Positions 48,639 to 57,471 of a DNA stretch of 64,000 nucleotides are shown in pieces. Origin of the DNA: Alcaligenaceae bacterium (GTDB taxonomy: Bacteria; Pseudomonadota; Gammaproteobacteria; Burkholderiales; Burkholderiaceae_B); assembly GCA_013416485.1 (NCBI GenBank), contig JACCEO010000006.1, positions 62,001-126,000 of the forward strand, given 5' to 3'. The position numbers and the translations under genes are program-made. The stretch's first letter is position 1. Each line of letters opens with the position of its first letter. The notes beneath the pieces are model-generated. The model was not told the origin of the DNA, did no database searches, and saw only the letters and a list, made by a program, of their open reading frames with translations.

Positions 48639-49760
48639 ATGTCACCAGCTTCACAGTCATTTGATATTTTTTGTCGTGTTGTCGATAATTTTGGCGATAT
48701 CGGCGTGTGCTGGCGGCTAGCCAGGCAATTAGCGGCTAGCACTGGTACCCAAAGGGTACGCCTGTGGGTAGACGACCTAAACAGTTTTCATCGTATTGCC
48801 AAGGGCATAGATCCCTTACGCAGTAGCCAATCTTTGGGAAATATCGACATTGTGCACTGGAACGCAGCAACGCCATCTGTGTGTCCCCACCCAGTGGTAA
48901 TCGAAGCCTTTGCCTGCAATCCACCCGCAGAATTTATCCAGGCCATGCGCCAGCAGCATAGTATCTGGATCAATCTTGAATACCTAAGTGCCGAGTCCTG
49001 GGTAGAGTCCTGTCATGCTCTGCCTTCGGTGCAAGGCAATGGCCTAAAAAAATACTTTTTCTTTCCTGGATTCACACCATCAACTGGCGGACTACTACGC
49101 GAAATCCAGCTATTACAAAAACGCGACGAATGGCTGGCTGACACCGAACAGCGCTGGCAGCTACTACAGGGTCTAGGCTTGGATGCCAATGCTTTGCAGG
49201 CCTTACGCTCAGGGGCCCGCCAAGTTATGTTGTTTTGCTATCCTGACGCGCCCGTATCCAGTTTATTGGCCAGTCTAGCCAACGACCCAAAACCTAGCGT
49301 GGTATTGGCCCCGGTTGGCGTCTGTCCAGACCTGTATAAGCATCCCACAGACCATGTGCGCTTATGCCATATACCCTTTATTGATCAACCCGCCTTTGAC
49401 CACTTGCTATGGTCTAGCGACCTGAATTTTGTGCGCGGTGAAGACAGCCTGGTACGCGCTTTATGGGCGAGCAAACCTTTGGTCTGGCAAATCTATCATC
49501 AAGATGAAAACACCCACTTAATCAAGCTACAGGCCTGGTTACAACGCAGCGACTATCCCGACAGCATTGCCCAACTTATGACACACTGGAACACCGGCAG
49601 TGCCACTGATTTTGAAAGCACATTGACCCAAGCCTTACAGCCCAAAGACTGGCATGCTTGGCAAGCTTGCAGTCAAGAACTTTCTACTATGCTAGCGGCT
49701 CAAGACGACTTGGTCACCAATCTAATCACTTTTTGCACGCAAATGCAGCGAACAGGTTAA
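48639..49760 (+). CDS. earP: EF-P arginine rhamnosyltransferase EarP
   Basis: EarP transfers rhamnose from dTDP-rhamnose to Arg32 of elongation factor P, activating it for polyproline translation. The 373 residues have the GT-B fold signature of this family (formerly DUF2331): FDIFCRVVDNFGDIGVCWRL with the catalytic Asp, VVIEAFACNPPAEFIQAM, INLEYLSAESWVESCHALPS, and the donor-site RGEDSLVRALWASKPLVWQI followed by YHQDENTHLIKLQAWL. The next gene is efp, whose residue 32 is Arg, so enzyme and substrate are adjacent as in Pseudomonas, Neisseria and Bordetella. An inverting glycosyltransferase role is established for this family. Confidence 0.95.
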   Translation: MSPASQSFDIFCRVVDNFGDIGVCWRLARQLAASTGTQRVRLWVDDLNSFHRIAKGIDPLRSSQSLGNIDIVHWNAATPSVCPHPVVIEAFACNPPAEFIQAMRQQHSIWINLEYLSAESWVESCHALPSVQGNGLKKYFFFPGFTPSTGGLLREIQLLQKRDEWLADTEQRWQLLQGLGLDANALQALRSGARQVMLFCYPDAPVSSLLASLANDPKPSVVLAPVGVCPDLYKHPTDHVRLCHIPFIDQPAFDHLLWSSDLNFVRGEDSLVRALWASKPLVWQIYHQDENTHLIKLQAWLQRSDYPDSIAQLMTHWNTGSATDFESTLTQALQPKDWHAWQACSQELSTMLAAQDDLVTNLITFCTQMQRTG

Positions 49761-49782
49761 AATGCCGGGTTAGCTAAAATTG

Positions 49783-49834
49783 TGCTCCGGTCCTAGTGTG
49801 ATACCTACTGGAGCAATTTAATCCGGAGTTTTTT
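49783..49834 (+). promoter_or_regulatory. efp leader with two mutually exclusive helices
   Basis: TGCTCCGGT (49783-49791) can pair with ACTGGAGCA (49807-49815; 9 bp, one G-T). The same CTCCGG (49785-49790) can instead pair with CCGGAG (49823-49828), which contains the GGAG likely to be the efp Shine-Dalgarno site and is followed by six T residues. The two pairings exclude each other. Either attenuation or Shine-Dalgarno masking is possible. Structure is deduced by eye only. Confidence 0.45.
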
Positions 49835-49839
49835 AAGAT

Positions 49840-50397
49840 ATGAAAACCGCACAAGAATTGCGCGTAGGTAACGTGATTATGGTGGGCAACGATCCACTCG
49901 TCGTACAACGTACCGAATACAACAAATCAGGCCGTAACTCGGCTGTTGTAAAACTGAAATTCAAGAACCTGCTGACCGCCTCGCCTAGCGAATCCGTCTA
50001 CAAAGCCGATGAAAAATTCACTGTGGTCGCCCCTGATCGCAAAGAATGCACTTACTCCTACTACGCCGACCCCATGTATGTTTTCATGGACGAAGAGTAC
50101 AACCAGTACGAAGTTGAAGCCGATAACATGGGTGACGCCATCAACTATCTGGAAGAAAACATGGAAGTTCAGGTCGTATTCTACGAAGGTAAGGCCATAT
50201 CCGTAGAAATGCCCACTATTGTTGTTCGTGAAATTGATTACACCGAACCTGCTGTCCGTGGCGACACTTCCGGTAAAGTCCTAAAGCCCGCTAAGCTTAG
50301 CACCGGCATGGACATCAGCGTACCGCTGTTTTGTGAAATTGGCGATAAAATCGAAATCGATACTCGCACAAACGAATACCGCAGTCGCGTGATGTAA
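49840..50397 (+). CDS. efp: Translation elongation factor P
   Basis: EF-P enters the ribosomal E site and rescues ribosomes stalled on polyproline. The 185 residues match the family. The modification loop reads [11 protein letters not shown] with Arg at position 32, the target of EarP rhamnosylation, in place of the Lys34 found in EpmA-dependent species. Domains II and III end with the family C-terminus [17 protein letters not shown]. It lies 79 bp after earP; the leader contains alternative hairpins. Confidence 0.97.
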   Translation: MKTAQELRVGNVIMVGNDPLVVQRTEYNKSGRNSAVVKLKFKNLLTASPSESVYKADEKFTVVAPDRKECTYSYYADPMYVFMDEEYNQYEVEADNMGDAINYLEENMEVQVVFYEGKAISVEMPTIVVREIDYTEPAVRGDTSGKVLKPAKLSTGMDISVPLFCEIGDKIEIDTRTNEYRSRVM

Positions 50398-50411
50398 ACC
50401 TCGTGTCTGGA

Positions 50412-50453
50412 ATGACCGCCGTCTACGCAAAATGCGTTACTGCAGGCGGTCAT
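50412..50453. terminator. Inverted repeat between efp and the DUF1178 gene
   Basis: ATGACCGCC (50412-50420) pairs with GGCGGTCAT (50445-50453), with an inner ACGCA/TGCGT stem. It lies between convergent genes and overlaps the last codons of the minus-strand gene. There is no clear T-run. Confidence 0.5.
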
Positions 50454-50925
50454 CATCCAGAAAGTCGGGTATGGGCATAACGGCTATGCCCTCTTCGACT
50501 AATTCCTGGCGTTCATCTTCTGTGGCTGTGCCACGTATAGGTCGCGCTGGCGTATCCCCTTCGTGCATACTGCGTGCCACTTGGCTGAACTGCGGTCCCA
50601 CATTTTCTGTTTTACTTACCAGCTCGCGCATATGCCGGTAAACCGCTGCCTGTAGTTTTTCTACCGAGGCCGGTGCAGGCATCGCTGCCCCTGGCGCGAC
50701 CGCGTTTTGGCTGCTTGCTTGCGCAGCAGGCTCTACGCTGGGATTACGTAAATGACTGACATTAAGTCTAGGCGCAGATAGTTTTTTGCCAATGACACGG
50801 CTAGCGCATACAGGACAGCTGATTAACCCTTGCTCCTGCTGCGTTTCATAGTTATTTGCAGCCCCGAACCAACCTTCGAAAACATGGCCCTGATCGCAAT
50901 AAAGATCGAATACTTTTAATGACAT
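50437..50925 (-). CDS. DUF1178 family protein
   Basis: From the ATG at 50925 the protein has 162 residues and begins MSLKVFDLYCDQGHVFEGWF, the typical DUF1178 N-terminus. It has a zinc-ribbon-like pair of cysteine motifs: one Cys in DLYCDQGHVF and a CPVC pair in LISCPVCASRVIGKKLSAP. The C-terminal part contains the family stretch VGPQFSQVARSMHEGDTPAR and GTATEDERQELVEEGIAVMP with PIPDFLDDDRLQ at the end. Function is unknown. It is convergent with efp. Confidence 0.88.
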   Translation of the reverse strand: MSLKVFDLYCDQGHVFEGWFGAANNYETQQEQGLISCPVCASRVIGKKLSAPRLNVSHLRNPSVEPAAQASSQNAVAPGAAMPAPASVEKLQAAVYRHMRELVSKTENVGPQFSQVARSMHEGDTPARPIRGTATEDERQELVEEGIAVMPIPDFLDDDRLQ

Positions 50926-51011
50926 AACATCCACACCAAAGTGCGTTCAACCAGCGACGCTGGTCTTGCACACATTGCGCAACGCGGAAACCATTATATC
51001 GCTTGGCGTTG

Positions 51012-52721
51012 CTAAAAACGGGGAACCGCCTGCAGTAAGCGGCGTGTCAATGCATGAGCAGGCGCGGCCAGCACTGTTGGCGTATCGGCCACCTCGACCA
51101 GCTTGCCTTGATCCATAACGGCAATTCGATCCGATAGGTACTCAACCACACCAAAATTATGCGTAATGAATAAATACGCAATATTCAGTTCGCGCTGCAA
51201 GTCATTCAGTAGGTCCAGAATTTGTGCTTGCACGGATACATCTAATGCAGAAGTTGGCTCATCACAGATCAACACAGCAGGTTCTACCGCCAAAGCGCGC
51301 GCTATGGCAATACGCTGACGCTGTCCACCTGAAAACTCGTGAGGATAACGGTCTATCGTATTGGCTGGTAGCCCAACACGGTCCAGCAAACCTTGTATTG
51401 CCTTTGACCTATCAGCCCTAGACCTGTCTGGGCGCAAGGCAGCCAAGCCTTCATCCAGGATTTCGCCTACCGGCATGCGCGGATCCAATGATGCATAAGG
51501 ATCTTGAAACACAATTTGGATGGACTGACGCAATTGGCGCAAACGTGCCCCTTGGGCCTTAAGTATGTCTTGATCGCCAAGTAAGGCTAGTCCACTAACG
51601 ACAGCCTGCTTTTCCAGTAAACGCAGTAATGCCTTAGCCAACGTGGTTTTTCCACAACCGGACTCGCCCAGTAAGGCCAAGGTTTCACCGGCATACAAGT
51701 CAAATGACACGCCATTGACCACCGGTGTAACCGGAACCTGCTTGCTCCAAAACCCACCCTGCTGCCTATATGCCACAGACAAATCCCTAACTGACAATAA
51801 CGGTGCAACCTGAAGCTCCACAGGCTTCCTGATCGCTGCAGCCACTGTGGCAACGGGATTTTCTAAAGACTCGAGTGCTGGGGCAGATAAAGGACGACCA
51901 CGCTTGGCAAAATTAGGCACAGCGGCAATTAATTGACGTGCATAAGGATGGTCGGGCGCTGAAAAAAATGTAACTGCATCCACGGTTTCCAAGATTTTAC
52001 CTGCCCGCATCAAAGCGACGTGATCAGCCACATTTTTTACCACAGCTAGGTCATGTGTAATCAATAAAATCGCCAAGCCCATTTCTTGCTGTATATCGGC
52101 TAATAAATCCAAAATCTGAGCCTGTACTGTCACATCCAGAGCCGTGGTGGGCTCATCAGCAACCAATAAGCGTGGTTCTGCCGCTAAGGCTATCGCGATC
52201 ATTATGCGCTGTTTCTGACCACCAGAGAACTGAAATGGATAGTCATGAATACGCTTAGCCGCTTCAGGTATTCCTACCCGTTGCAGCCACCATAAAGCGC
52301 GTTCACGCAAGGCTGCACCGCGATAACTAGTGTGGGCACGCAACGTTTCTTCAAGCTGGCGCCCTATTGTCATGACAGGGTTAAGGCTGGTAGAGGGTTC
52401 TTGGAAAATTATCCCTATGCCACCACCACGTATACGACGCATCCCATGCTCAGGCAGTTGGTTCAGTTCCACATCGTCCAGATATACACTGCCGCCAGCA
52501 ATCCAACCTGCCTCTGGTAATAAGCGCAATAACGCCAAGGCCGTCATGCTTTTACCGCAACCAGACTCACCCACCAAGGCGAAAGTCTGGCCGCGTTTTA
52601 TACATATTCCCAAGGATTGAACCGCTGTAACGATGCCAGCATCACTGGCTATCTTGACGGTCAGCTCGTCAATGGACAGGACAGGATCGCGACCATCATT
52701 ACGGGGTGTAGTCGCCATCAT
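51012..52721 (-). CDS. Peptide ABC transporter, fused dual ATP-binding protein (YejF-like)
   Basis: The 569 residues contain two full ABC ATPase domains in tandem, as in YejF. The first has Walker A VGESGCGKSMTAL, signature FSGGQKQRIMIAIALA and Walker B LLVADEPTTALD. The second has LGESGCGKTTLAK, FSGGQRQRIAIARALA and VLICDEPTSALD. Each ends with an oligopeptide-transporter-type C-terminal segment (HPYARQLIAAVP and HALTRRLLQAVP). It energises the adjacent permeases. It is the last gene of the operon, and its ATG overlaps the stop of the preceding permease as ATGA. The substrate is probably peptides; not proven. Confidence 0.92.
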   Translation of the reverse strand: MMATTPRNDGRDPVLSIDELTVKIASDAGIVTAVQSLGICIKRGQTFALVGESGCGKSMTALALLRLLPEAGWIAGGSVYLDDVELNQLPEHGMRRIRGGGIGIIFQEPSTSLNPVMTIGRQLEETLRAHTSYRGAALRERALWWLQRVGIPEAAKRIHDYPFQFSGGQKQRIMIAIALAAEPRLLVADEPTTALDVTVQAQILDLLADIQQEMGLAILLITHDLAVVKNVADHVALMRAGKILETVDAVTFFSAPDHPYARQLIAAVPNFAKRGRPLSAPALESLENPVATVAAAIRKPVELQVAPLLSVRDLSVAYRQQGGFWSKQVPVTPVVNGVSFDLYAGETLALLGESGCGKTTLAKALLRLLEKQAVVSGLALLGDQDILKAQGARLRQLRQSIQIVFQDPYASLDPRMPVGEILDEGLAALRPDRSRADRSKAIQGLLDRVGLPANTIDRYPHEFSGGQRQRIAIARALAVEPAVLICDEPTSALDVSVQAQILDLLNDLQRELNIAYLFITHNFGVVEYLSDRIAVMDQGKLVEVADTPTVLAAPAHALTRRLLQAVPRF

Positions 52722-54175
52722 AGAGTGTCCTTTGGAGCCCTGGCCATAGAACCACGTGGCAAACGCAAACGGCGGGTGCGTGGATCAAACGCATCTTGCA
52801 CGGCATCGGCAAAAATATTTGCTGACAATACTAAAGCCAGCAAGAATACAAAGGCCGCTAGCAGGTTCCACCATATCATGGGGTCTCTGGACATTTCCAA
52901 ACGCGCTGCATCTATCATGGTGCCAAACGATGGTGTACTGGGATCCACACCTATGCCTAAGTAGGACAACACGGCCTCGTATAGCACCAGACCAGAAAAT
53001 TGCAGCACCATCGTGATCATGACGATATGCATGACATTGGGCAATAAATGACGACGCATAATGCGCCAATGGCTAACCCCAAAAGCGCGTGCTGCCTGCA
53101 CGTATTCCAATTCGCGCAACTTAAGGGTTTCTGCACGCAGCAAACGACATAAGCCTGCCCAGCCAGTCAAGCCCAAAATCATACATAGCAAGAACAAACG
53201 CAAGTCCGCCCTGGCTGCGACGGTATCAAATAAGTTGGGATTATTATCTATATATACTTGCATCATCAATACACAGGCCGCTATCAACAACACACCCGGT
53301 ATGGACGTTAGGGTGGTGTATATATACTGAATAATATCGTCCACCCTACCTTTAAAGTAGCCCGCCGCGATCCCCAGCGTTAATGCTGGCGGCAGCATAG
53401 CCACCGTCGTCAACGTGCCTATGACCAAAGCCGTACGTATCCCCTTAATGGATTGCCAAAGGACATCATTACCCGTACGGTCTGTGCCAAGCACATGGTA
53501 GTTAGTGCTTAACGCCAAAGCACATGAAAGTAGTAACACCACTGCTGACAAGGTCAGCCACATAGCCCGCCACGGGATATCGGTATTGCCTTGCCACCAA
53601 ATCGCCCAGGCCTGGCGTAAGCTGCGGTCACCACGCCAGTGCCCAACAGTGATCACACCCGCCATTAACAAGCACACTGCTAAGCCACCCACCGCACCCC
53701 AAGCCAGTCGTTGATAGATATCCGTTAGCCTGTCGGCTTCATCGTGCAAACGAGTTCCAGCATATTTCAACCGAGGGAAGTCGCGTACCGGCTGGCCATT
53801 GATGAGTTCGGTTTCTTTGGTGAACTGACGTACCGCCAAAGGCGCTGAATACGTAGTCTCGCGATTGACCAACTGGGTCAAGGACAAGAGGTCGTCCAGG
53901 GCAGAACGCAAAACAGGTGAATACACTGGCCCCTGTGTCTGGGGTGTGTCGGCGACAGTTGGCAACAAGGGCCGATAATGCACAGAGTCCAGCACTGCTA
54001 GCAGTACAAAACACGACAAAATCACAGCGGCACACATGGCCGACGGTGTACGTGCCACGCTGGACCAGGCAGAACGCAAGGCTGGGCTACGCGTTACCTT
54101 GATGCCATACATAACAACGGTCAACACCAAGGCAAATACAAAAAGGTCAGTCCACAAAAACACAAAACTAGGCAT
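52718..54175 (-). CDS. Peptide ABC transporter permease, OppC/YejE type, with enlarged N-terminal region
   Basis: The C-terminal half (about 230-470) is a binding-protein-dependent permease with the EAA loop EYVQAARAFGVSHWRIMRRH and the OppC-type HVLGTDRTGNDVLWQSIKGI. The whole protein has 485 residues, against about 300-340 for usual OppC/YejE members. The extra N-terminal part holds several membrane helices (FVFALVLTVVMYGI, AAVILSCFVLLAVLDSV, LAWGAVGGLAVCLLMAGVIT) separated by a hydrophilic loop of about 90 residues with NRETTYSAPLAVRQFTKETE, which probably faces the periplasm. The gene overlaps the ATPase gene and lies 3 bp after the OppB-type permease gene. Confidence 0.88.
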   Translation of the reverse strand: MPSFVFLWTDLFVFALVLTVVMYGIKVTRSPALRSAWSSVARTPSAMCAAVILSCFVLLAVLDSVHYRPLLPTVADTPQTQGPVYSPVLRSALDDLLSLTQLVNRETTYSAPLAVRQFTKETELINGQPVRDFPRLKYAGTRLHDEADRLTDIYQRLAWGAVGGLAVCLLMAGVITVGHWRGDRSLRQAWAIWWQGNTDIPWRAMWLTLSAVVLLLSCALALSTNYHVLGTDRTGNDVLWQSIKGIRTALVIGTLTTVAMLPPALTLGIAAGYFKGRVDDIIQYIYTTLTSIPGVLLIAACVLMMQVYIDNNPNLFDTVAARADLRLFLLCMILGLTGWAGLCRLLRAETLKLRELEYVQAARAFGVSHWRIMRRHLLPNVMHIVMITMVLQFSGLVLYEAVLSYLGIGVDPSTPSFGTMIDAARLEMSRDPMIWWNLLAAFVFLLALVLSANIFADAVQDAFDPRTRRLRLPRGSMARAPKDTL

Positions 54176-54178
54176 AGG

Positions 54179-55156
54179 CTACTCGAACCGTACACGTGGA
54201 TCGGCCACGGTATAGGAAATATCGGCCAATACCAGACCAACAATGTATAAGGCTGACCCCAGGAACACCATAGCCCTTACTATGGAGAAATCCTGGGCAT
54301 TAATAGCGTCTATGGTGTAGCTGCCCAGACCGGGTATTCCAAAAAATGATTCGGAAATCAAGCTACCCATGAATAGCAACGGAATCGCCGACACGGTACC
54401 AGTCAATATGGGCAACATGGCATTACGCAAAATATGCCTGAACAACACGATACGTTCGGACAAGCCCTTGGCACGAGCCGTACGCACATAGTCTTTGCTG
54501 GATTCTTCCAGAAATAGCGTACGATAAAATCTGCCGTCGGCACCTAAGCCTGACACTATGCCGATGAACACTGGCAATAACAAGAACCGTATACTGCCCC
54601 AACCATCGACAAAACCTGAATACGGTACCCAACGCAACACCTTGGCAAACAACCACTGCCCAGCAATAATGTAGAACAAGCCCGAAATGGACAGCAGCAC
54701 CACACATACCACCACGCCAGCAAAGTCCAGTCGCGTCCCCTTGAAAAACACCAGCATCAAGGCAAAGGACACGCTCACCAACAAGCCTAACGCAAACGTT
54801 GGTAATGCCAGTGCCAAACTAGGCCCCATACGCGTTGCGATCTCGTAGTTAATATCGCGGCCCTCGTCAGAGAAACCAAAATCGAAGCGCAGCAAAGGCA
54901 CGGAGCGCGCAAAGAATATGGTGTCGCTTAGCTGCTGAGTACCCTGAGCCTCAGCATTAAAAAACAATGGTTTATCGTAGCCCCGATCCACCTTCCATTT
55001 ATCGACAGCCTCCTGACTAATACGCTGCCCTCCTATCGATAAACGGGCCATGTCGTCAGGGGTATTGACTGCAAAGAACAAGATAAACGTCAATACATTG
55101 ACGCCTAATAAAATTAAAAACCCGTAAAGTATGCGTCGTACGATATACGCTGTCAT
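54179..55156 (-). CDS. Peptide ABC transporter permease, OppB/YejB type
   Basis: This 325-residue permease begins with the OppB-type first helix MTAYIVRRILYGFLILLGVN and has about six membrane segments. The EAA loop reads SKDYVRTARAKGLSERIVLF followed by RHILRNAMLPILTG, and the C-terminus FGIPGLGSYTIDAINAQDFS is typical of OppB/YejB. It overlaps the substrate-binding protein gene by four bases and ends 3 bp before the OppC-type permease gene. Confidence 0.92.
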   Translation of the reverse strand: MTAYIVRRILYGFLILLGVNVLTFILFFAVNTPDDMARLSIGGQRISQEAVDKWKVDRGYDKPLFFNAEAQGTQQLSDTIFFARSVPLLRFDFGFSDEGRDINYEIATRMGPSLALALPTFALGLLVSVSFALMLVFFKGTRLDFAGVVVCVVLLSISGLFYIIAGQWLFAKVLRWVPYSGFVDGWGSIRFLLLPVFIGIVSGLGADGRFYRTLFLEESSKDYVRTARAKGLSERIVLFRHILRNAMLPILTGTVSAIPLLFMGSLISESFFGIPGLGSYTIDAINAQDFSIVRAMVFLGSALYIVGLVLADISYTVADPRVRFE

Positions 55157-57372
55157 GGTTGCCCCTTGTCTTGGGTGCCTAAAGCCGTTGCCCGATCACG
55201 GCGTACGGCCACTCGCCAGGCCAATAGCCCAATAAACAGCAATACACCGCCAGCCGCCCACAAAGGCCACCACACCGGCATATTCCAGCCGTCTAGCAGG
55301 CGCGCCCGCATAGCGGAATCCAAACGGTAATACTGCAAGGTATTACGTACCATCTGGGTAGGTTTGGCATTGGCAACCCAAGCTTGGTAAGCACCGCCAG
55401 ACTTCGGAAAATAACCAAACATCCAGGGGGCGTCATGTTGAACCACGGCCACCATTTGATGCACTAGCTCTTCCTTTTCAGGGCCATCATCCAAATAACG
55501 CATGCGCTCGAACAAACGATCAAATTCAGGATTTTGATAATTCGAGGCATTTTCCCCACCATTATCTGCCTTGGCATTAGGTCCATACAGCAGGAATAAG
55601 AAATTCTCCGCATCAGGGTAATCGGCTACCCAACCCCACATATACATCTGGGCGCTACCTTGGCGCATTTTGTCCTGAAAGCGGTTGTAGTCAGTGGCGC
55701 GTATTTCCAACTGTATATTGATGGCAGCCAGCTGCCTGCGCATCCAGTCCAGCATGGCACTAGAACCCATGCCACCGGCCGAATCAAAATAAAGAATTAA
55801 TGGCCTACCCGTATCTATATGGCGACCATCGGGGTAGCCGGCTTGGGCTAATAGTTCGCGCGCCTCGTCCAAGGGACGACGCACCGCCTGCTTCCCATCC
55901 AGGGTATATACCTGCGAATTTAAGCCTGCGGGCAGCTCCTGGTAACCCGGTATCCCCGGTGGTACCGGCCCATAAGCGACCTGAGCTTCGTTATTTTGAA
56001 ATATCGAAACAAACTGCTCCCAATTAAAAGCGATGCTAATTGCCTGGCGCAGTTTACGGTTTTTTTCCTGTTGCTCAGGGGTATCGCCTTTGCCCACCAC
56101 GGGATCACGCCAGTTAAACCCCAGGTAAGACACCTGGGCTTCGGTAGAACTACGTAGCTGTATGCCATGATCCTTGTACAAAGACGCCTTTTCAGCAGAG
56201 TCTCCTGCTGCCACACGCATCGCTACACCATAGTCGCCACGGCCCACTTCAGGAATATCGTAATAGCCCTGAATAAATTTCCCCATTAAGGGGACGCTTT
56301 CCTTTTCCAAAGAAAACACTATACGATCAATAAACGGCGTAAGCTTGCCGCAGTCATCTAACAGGCCTTCGGCTTTATCAGTGGGTTCGCCCTGGCAAGG
56401 ATAAGGTGAACCCGCGTAATTGGGGTTACGCTGCAATACATGGCGGCGGTTAGTTAGGGATTCAGTCAACATATAAGGCCCAGTACCTACAGGCCAGGTA
56501 TTCAACGAAAAATTATGTTGCGCCATACCCGCTTGCTGATAGAAGCGATCAGCTTCCCAAGGTATTGGGGCGGTAAATGTCATAGCCAACCAATACTTGA
56601 ACTGTGGATACTTACCAATCACCCGTATACGCAAAGTATGGTCATCCAGCGCTTGCACCCCATCAAATCCAGACTGGCGTAAATCCAGCCACTCTTGAAG
56701 CTCGTCGTCGCGGCCTTGCTCGCGTAATACCTGATCATGCTGCTTGAGCTGATCCCCATAAGCGCGCATGCCTACGATATGCTCTGCCAGTATGCTATAG
56801 ATAGGTGAAATAACGCGTGGACTAGCCAAACGGCGTAAGCCATAGACATAATCATGAGCCGTCAGTTCACGCGTACCGGTCAAGGGGAAATCAGTAATGG
56901 CATACTTGCCTTCCAGGTCGCTGGGCTGCAAAGGCCAGTAACTAGGCCCCCCCGTACTATCCAAGGCAAAGGCCGGGTGCGGCTGAAATAACTGCCCAGG
57001 CTTGATAGGAATATCGTAGACACTGAATGCAACCTGTTCACCAGGGGCATCGTCAGGCAGCTCTACACCCTGAGCATCGAAATATACCGGCTTACCTATG
57101 GCTGCGGCAGCCTGTGGCACCAACGTATATGGCCTAAGCAGATAATCATAGCCATACAGTGGCTGATAAATAGAATAGGTAAACGGTGTTTCGTCAGTTG
57201 AATACGAGCTGGCCGGATCCAAATACTTAGGCGAGCGTTGGCTAAATGCGGTGTACAGCACATTTTCTTGTTCGCCACCCTGGGCATGCGGACTATTGAC
57301 TGGCTCGCGCGAGCAAGCACCCAACACGACGACAGCACACACTAGCAATACCCTGCGCAGCACAGTTTTCAT
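55153..57372 (-). CDS. Peptide ABC transporter substrate-binding lipoprotein with C-terminal membrane helix
   Basis: A family-5 (OppA/YejA-like) solute-binding protein of 739 residues from the ATG at 57372. The signal peptide ends in a lipobox VVVLGACSR. The family-5 fold is visible in SIYQPLYGYDYLLRPYTLVP, NTWPVGTGPYMLTESLTNRR, QVSYLGFNWRDPVVGKGDTP, LRQAISIAFNWEQFVSIFQN and MYMWGWVADYPDAENFLFLL. Unlike normal binding proteins, it ends with a hydrophobic helix MPVWWPLWAAGGVLLFIGLL followed by a basic RRDR tail, so it looks anchored at both ends. It is the first gene of the SBP-permease-permease-ATPase operon, the same order as yejABEF. The longer reading from a GTG at 57396 is less likely. 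Confidence 0.88.
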   Translation of the reverse strand: MKTVLRRVLLVCAVVVLGACSREPVNSPHAQGGEQENVLYTAFSQRSPKYLDPASSYSTDETPFTYSIYQPLYGYDYLLRPYTLVPQAAAAIGKPVYFDAQGVELPDDAPGEQVAFSVYDIPIKPGQLFQPHPAFALDSTGGPSYWPLQPSDLEGKYAITDFPLTGTRELTAHDYVYGLRRLASPRVISPIYSILAEHIVGMRAYGDQLKQHDQVLREQGRDDELQEWLDLRQSGFDGVQALDDHTLRIRVIGKYPQFKYWLAMTFTAPIPWEADRFYQQAGMAQHNFSLNTWPVGTGPYMLTESLTNRRHVLQRNPNYAGSPYPCQGEPTDKAEGLLDDCGKLTPFIDRIVFSLEKESVPLMGKFIQGYYDIPEVGRGDYGVAMRVAAGDSAEKASLYKDHGIQLRSSTEAQVSYLGFNWRDPVVGKGDTPEQQEKNRKLRQAISIAFNWEQFVSIFQNNEAQVAYGPVPPGIPGYQELPAGLNSQVYTLDGKQAVRRPLDEARELLAQAGYPDGRHIDTGRPLILYFDSAGGMGSSAMLDWMRRQLAAINIQLEIRATDYNRFQDKMRQGSAQMYMWGWVADYPDAENFLFLLYGPNAKADNGGENASNYQNPEFDRLFERMRYLDDGPEKEELVHQMVAVVQHDAPWMFGYFPKSGGAYQAWVANAKPTQMVRNTLQYYRLDSAMRARLLDGWNMPVWWPLWAAGGVLLFIGLLAWRVAVRRDRATALGTQDKGQP

Positions 57373-57471
57373 CAAGAGACAATACAAACGATTCACCAGA
57401 CGATATGAAGTAATCCCAACAAAAAGCTGGGGCTATCATTATAGAGTCCAGACTCGTGTTGTCACTGGCGG

